Shown: positions 61,278 to 64,000 of the stretch, in pieces
Position numbering within the stretch: the stretch's first letter is position 1
Layout of the letters: the number at the start of each line of letters is the position of its first letter
From: Hygrophila difformis
Lineage: Eukaryota; Streptophyta; Magnoliopsida; Lamiales; Acanthaceae
Direction: 5' to 3'
NCBI GenBank assembly: GCA_030278955.1
Contig: JAOANR010000006.1
Location: 57,626,915-57,690,914, forward strand
DNA: 64,000 bases
Position numbers and translations under genes: made by a program
The notes under the pieces: generated by a model
What the model saw: the letters and a program-made list of their open reading frames with translations, nothing else
What the model was told of the DNA's origin: nothing
Database searches by the model: none

Positions 61278-63048
61278 AAGAGAAGGATGCTGAAGGTGGA
61301 CTGAATCTGTAGAGATTCACTTTTGACTGGGTTAACGGGAACTTTATTTAGGAGATCTTTTGACTGTTTTTTAATGCTAACTTTACCCAAGTGTATAGCA
61401 TCTCCTGTAATTAATGTATTGGTGAAGCACAGTGATTAAGGTCGTGTGATGTAAAACGAACCTTGGAACTGTTAATTATGATGGTCCGAAGTGTATTTTG
61501 GAAGCCAGTACTTATTGCTTTCCACAAAGAGAATTTCGTTTTGAATTCTCAAAATATTTTTGAAAAAGATGTGTGACAGTCCAAGATGAATAAGTGACTG
61601 TCACGCCAAAAATAAGCTGTGACATGCTTGCATGTTCACAGTGTCTTTTTACTGCTTTCAATTAAATAACCAGCATAAAACGAGCATAAAATCTGTCACC
61701 TAAATTCACATGTTGAATTTAGGCTAAGGATGAAATTTTCAAACTATTAAATTGGGATAAAATAATTAAAAATATGAATGATATAAATTCTTGAGGTTTT
61801 GAGCTATAAAAATCCAATGATATGATCACTTGGAAGAAAAACAAAACTTTCATGTTGAGAATTTGATTGAATAATTTGCAAGAATTTTTCAAAGGCTAAA
61901 TTTAAGAATAACGGTATGACATGACAAAACCGTCCATGTGAGATCTGAGCCGAGTCATTTTTACTCCATATTTCTTTGTTGTGTGAAAATCAATTCGATT
62001 AAAGGACACTAGAACTTGCAATTGGGATCGATTCAAGACCATGCCATATTTCCGAAGTCGAGTACATGATCGAGGCACTTAGAAAACCCAAAATTTTGGC
62101 TTTCGTTTGAATTCCAAACCCAAAAAAAAAAGAAATATATTTTCCCTTTAGGATTAACCAAGTTGAGCCTTTAAGCCTAATTTTTCTTTGAAACCACTAT
62201 ATTATTCCCAACCTTATAAAAAGACCAAGAATATCAAACCCAAGTGTACATGAATCAATTCCATCAAGGCATTATAGTTTATGATCATCAAAAATATCAG
62301 TCGATATTCATAAACCGATCAAAAAAAAATAAAAAAAATAAAAAAATAAAATGTGTTGAGTTCCATTCAACAGAAATAAATTGCAATTGACAAAGCAAAT
62401 TAGACAAAGTCTAATGTCATGCAATAGAAAAGAAAAACAAAAGAAAGAAAGAAATATTGATGATCATAGATTTTAAGTAAAAACATGCCAAGTTATGATG
62501 GAATGGATTCATGTCACTTTTTAGCCTAATAATTCCCTTCCATACCAAATGTTACAACCGTATGCCCCGTTATAACCTTAAATAAGACCTCGGGATCTCG
62601 ATTTGAGGAAATGAGTAGGTGGCGAGTTGGTCTAATTGCAAGCTTATGGGAGAATTTATTTGAATTTGATTATGAGCGTATTATCTAAAAGCCAACTTTG
62701 AGAGTGAGTGAACTTCCCGATTCTACTATATGTGAGGCTCTACTTTGATTGATTAATGATCATGTCATGCTTGAATTCAAGAATTAAACCGATGAAAATT
62801 TTCTATACATATATTCAAGAAAAATTAACAATAATGATTGATTTGTATACCTATCCAAGTGAGAAGTATCATTTCATTAAACACTGCAATCAAGAGAGTT
62901 TAATACTTGTAATTTTGATTGTATTATCCCAATATAACAAGAATGAAATTTTTGAAGCCACGCAAATTGATTGAATATGCAGAGTCCATGCTCTTAGGAG
63001 CACTGACTCTGACTGCTCGGGGACGATCAGTATTAAATGTGAGGATGT
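61278..63048 (+). other. B 3' untranslated region up to the 3' LTR
   Basis: Non-coding. About 61800-63048 is homologous to A's internal region 18501 to about 19600 on the opposite strand of the window. It ends with GTCCATGCTCTTAGGAGCAC (a short inverted repeat CTCTTAGGAG), a GACTGCTCGGGGACGATCAG stretch and AAATGTGAGGATGT, the purine-rich sequence directly before the LTR. That last piece is the probable polypurine tract, although it is not a pure purine run. Confidence 0.7.
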
Positions 63049-63381
63049 TGATAATGGCCAAAATTGTCCATTATTTCCAATCTATTTCCATGTCTGAGAC
63101 GGACATTTTGATCGTATTCCCATCTTATTTCAATGAGAAAGCAGTTGAATTCGACCGATTAATGCAAGTTTGTAAGAATAATAAGCTGGTAATGAAAGAC
63201 ACAAAAATATGCAATTTTAATTGTATTTGTGTTAGAAAAATACAAAAACATGAAAAAAGGAAAAAGAAAAGAAAAAGGAATGAAAAGATGGGCAAAAGAA
63301 TAAAATAGCCCACAAAAATCAAAAAGATGGGAAAAAGAATGAAAATCCCACAAATTGAAATTTTGGTTAAGTGTTGAAGAT

Positions 63382-63792
63382 CAATTCAGTCTATACGCAA
63401 TTCGACCTAAACCGAATTGCTCATTAGACCGAATTGCTGAAGAGAAGAAGAAAAAGAGAAGTGTTGAAGAAGAGAAGAGCAACCAATTCGGTCTGTGGCA
63501 GTTCGGTCTAAACCGAATTGACCCCTAGACCGAATTGCACTATGGAAAGGAGAAGACTTTGAGCAAAACAGAAAAGAAGGAGTTCGATCTATTGCAATTC
63601 GGTCTAGGCCGAATTGATTGCATAGATCGAATTGCCTCAAAGCAAAGAAGCCAAGCAGGAGCCATCTTCAATTCGACAAGGCCAATTCGGTCTACCCATA
63701 GACCAAATCACCACACTTCATGCTCAAGATCAAGGAGAAAGACCTCGTGTCACCAATTCAATCTAAACCGAACTACTTGAGGAGACCGAACC
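63382..63792. repeat. Palindrome array 1 in B 3' LTR
   Basis: Copy of 33798-34208. Differences include AATTCAGTCTA for AATTCGGTCTA at 63383, which breaks an outer arm, and AATTCAATCT for AATTCGATCT near 63757. Confidence 0.9.
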
Positions 63793-63858
63793 ACATTCAA
63801 AATTGCAGCTGTGAAGCACGTGAGAAATGCATGATGGACCTAGGGTTTCGATGAGAAG

Positions 63859-63866
63859 TATAAAAG
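63859..63866 (+). promoter_or_regulatory. TATA box of B 3' LTR
   Basis: TATAAAAG at the same 810 bp offset as in the 5' LTR. Confidence 0.65.
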
Positions 63867-64000
63867 CTGACCTTCCTCAACACAAGAAAGGATTCTAATT
63901 CTTACACACTTGGACATTTTGCTGGGAGACAAAAAGAAGGAACAGAAGGTTCTTCACCGCTTAAGGGTTAGGTAGGTAGTGTAGTTTAGTTAGTTTATTT

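Larger units (their letters stand above)
33465..64000 (+). mobile_element. B: Athila-lineage Ty3/gypsy element, truncated by window end
   Basis: 5' LTR 33465-40532, primer site 40533-40550, gag-pol 40678-57796 (interrupted by element C), a long 3' region with an unidentified ORF (57797-63048), and the start of the 3' LTR at 63049. The primer site, the gag type, the DLGSS-type protease and the long pol-to-LTR region mark Athila. The first 950 bp of the LTRs match with few differences. Inactivating changes: a TGA in the protease active site, frameshifts near 45316 and 56932, element C in integrase, a Glu-to-Asp change in the integrase triad, and a hAT element in the 5' LTR. It shares LTR ends and 3' internal DNA with element A. 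Confidence 0.93.
63049..64000 (+). repeat. Element B 3' LTR, first 952 bp
   Basis: TGATAATGGCC onward matches 33465-34416 without indels at a constant offset of 29584. Only scattered base changes are visible, several inside palindromes. It contains array 1 (63382-63792) and the TATA box (63859-63866), and runs off the window. Confidence 0.93.

Overview
This is nuclear DNA from a flowering plant, most likely a eudicot. I base that on full-length plant-type LTR retrotransposons (Athila, Tat and Tekay lineages), a Stowaway-type MITE, a hAT element, the AT-rich background, and the absence of any compact gene order, tRNA, rRNA or prokaryotic gene. I found no ordinary host gene. Nearly every base belongs to mobile elements nested inside one another. 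Species cannot be told from the sequence.

Layout. 1-322 is a decayed Ty1/copia gag piece (minus strand), followed by AT-rich DNA with a small tandem repeat. Element T1 (1681-28038, plus strand) is a Tat-lineage Ty3/gypsy element: 661-663 bp LTRs, broken gag-protease-RT-RNase H, a second archaeal-type RNase H, integrase, and an antisense gene downstream of pol with a plant mobile domain and a coiled coil. Element A (12970-26776, minus strand) is inserted into that antisense gene. A has two nearly identical 5.5 kb LTRs, only 2.75 kb of internal DNA with no gag or pol, a perfect GGGTT target duplication, and an Athila-type primer site, so it is a non-autonomous Athila relative. 28039-33464 holds a tandem repeat, a Stowaway-like MITE (28811-29070), and one LTR plus internal DNA of a further minus-strand element, D.

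Element B (33465 to beyond 64000, plus strand) is a coding Athila element with a 7.07 kb 5' LTR (enlarged by a 2.1 kb hAT element with an exact 8 bp duplication), gag-protease-RT-RNase H-integrase, and a long 3' region with an unrecognised intact ORF. Element C (45727-56864, plus strand), a Tekay-type chromovirus with two nonsense codons, sits inside B's integrase (perfect ATGCC duplication). The start of B's 3' LTR runs off the right edge.

Order of events from nesting and by-eye LTR divergence: T1 is old (roughly 6% difference over the first 290 bp compared); A inserted later (LTRs about 99% alike); B inserted beside or into D; C and the hAT element then hit B. A and B share LTR ends, primer site and 3' internal sequence, so B-like relatives are the natural source of A's proteins.

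The most unusual signal is in the A and B LTRs. Both carry arrays of about 55-65 bp two-tier palindromes (an inner perfect palindrome flanked by an outer inverted pair), spaced 85-115 bp apart, on both sides of the TATA box. The architecture and position match, but the palindrome sequences are unrelated (AATTCGGTCTAGACCGAATT in B; CGCTATCCTAGGATAGCG in A). A third B array lies just upstream of a possible second promoter in the 3' internal region, ahead of the unknown ORF.
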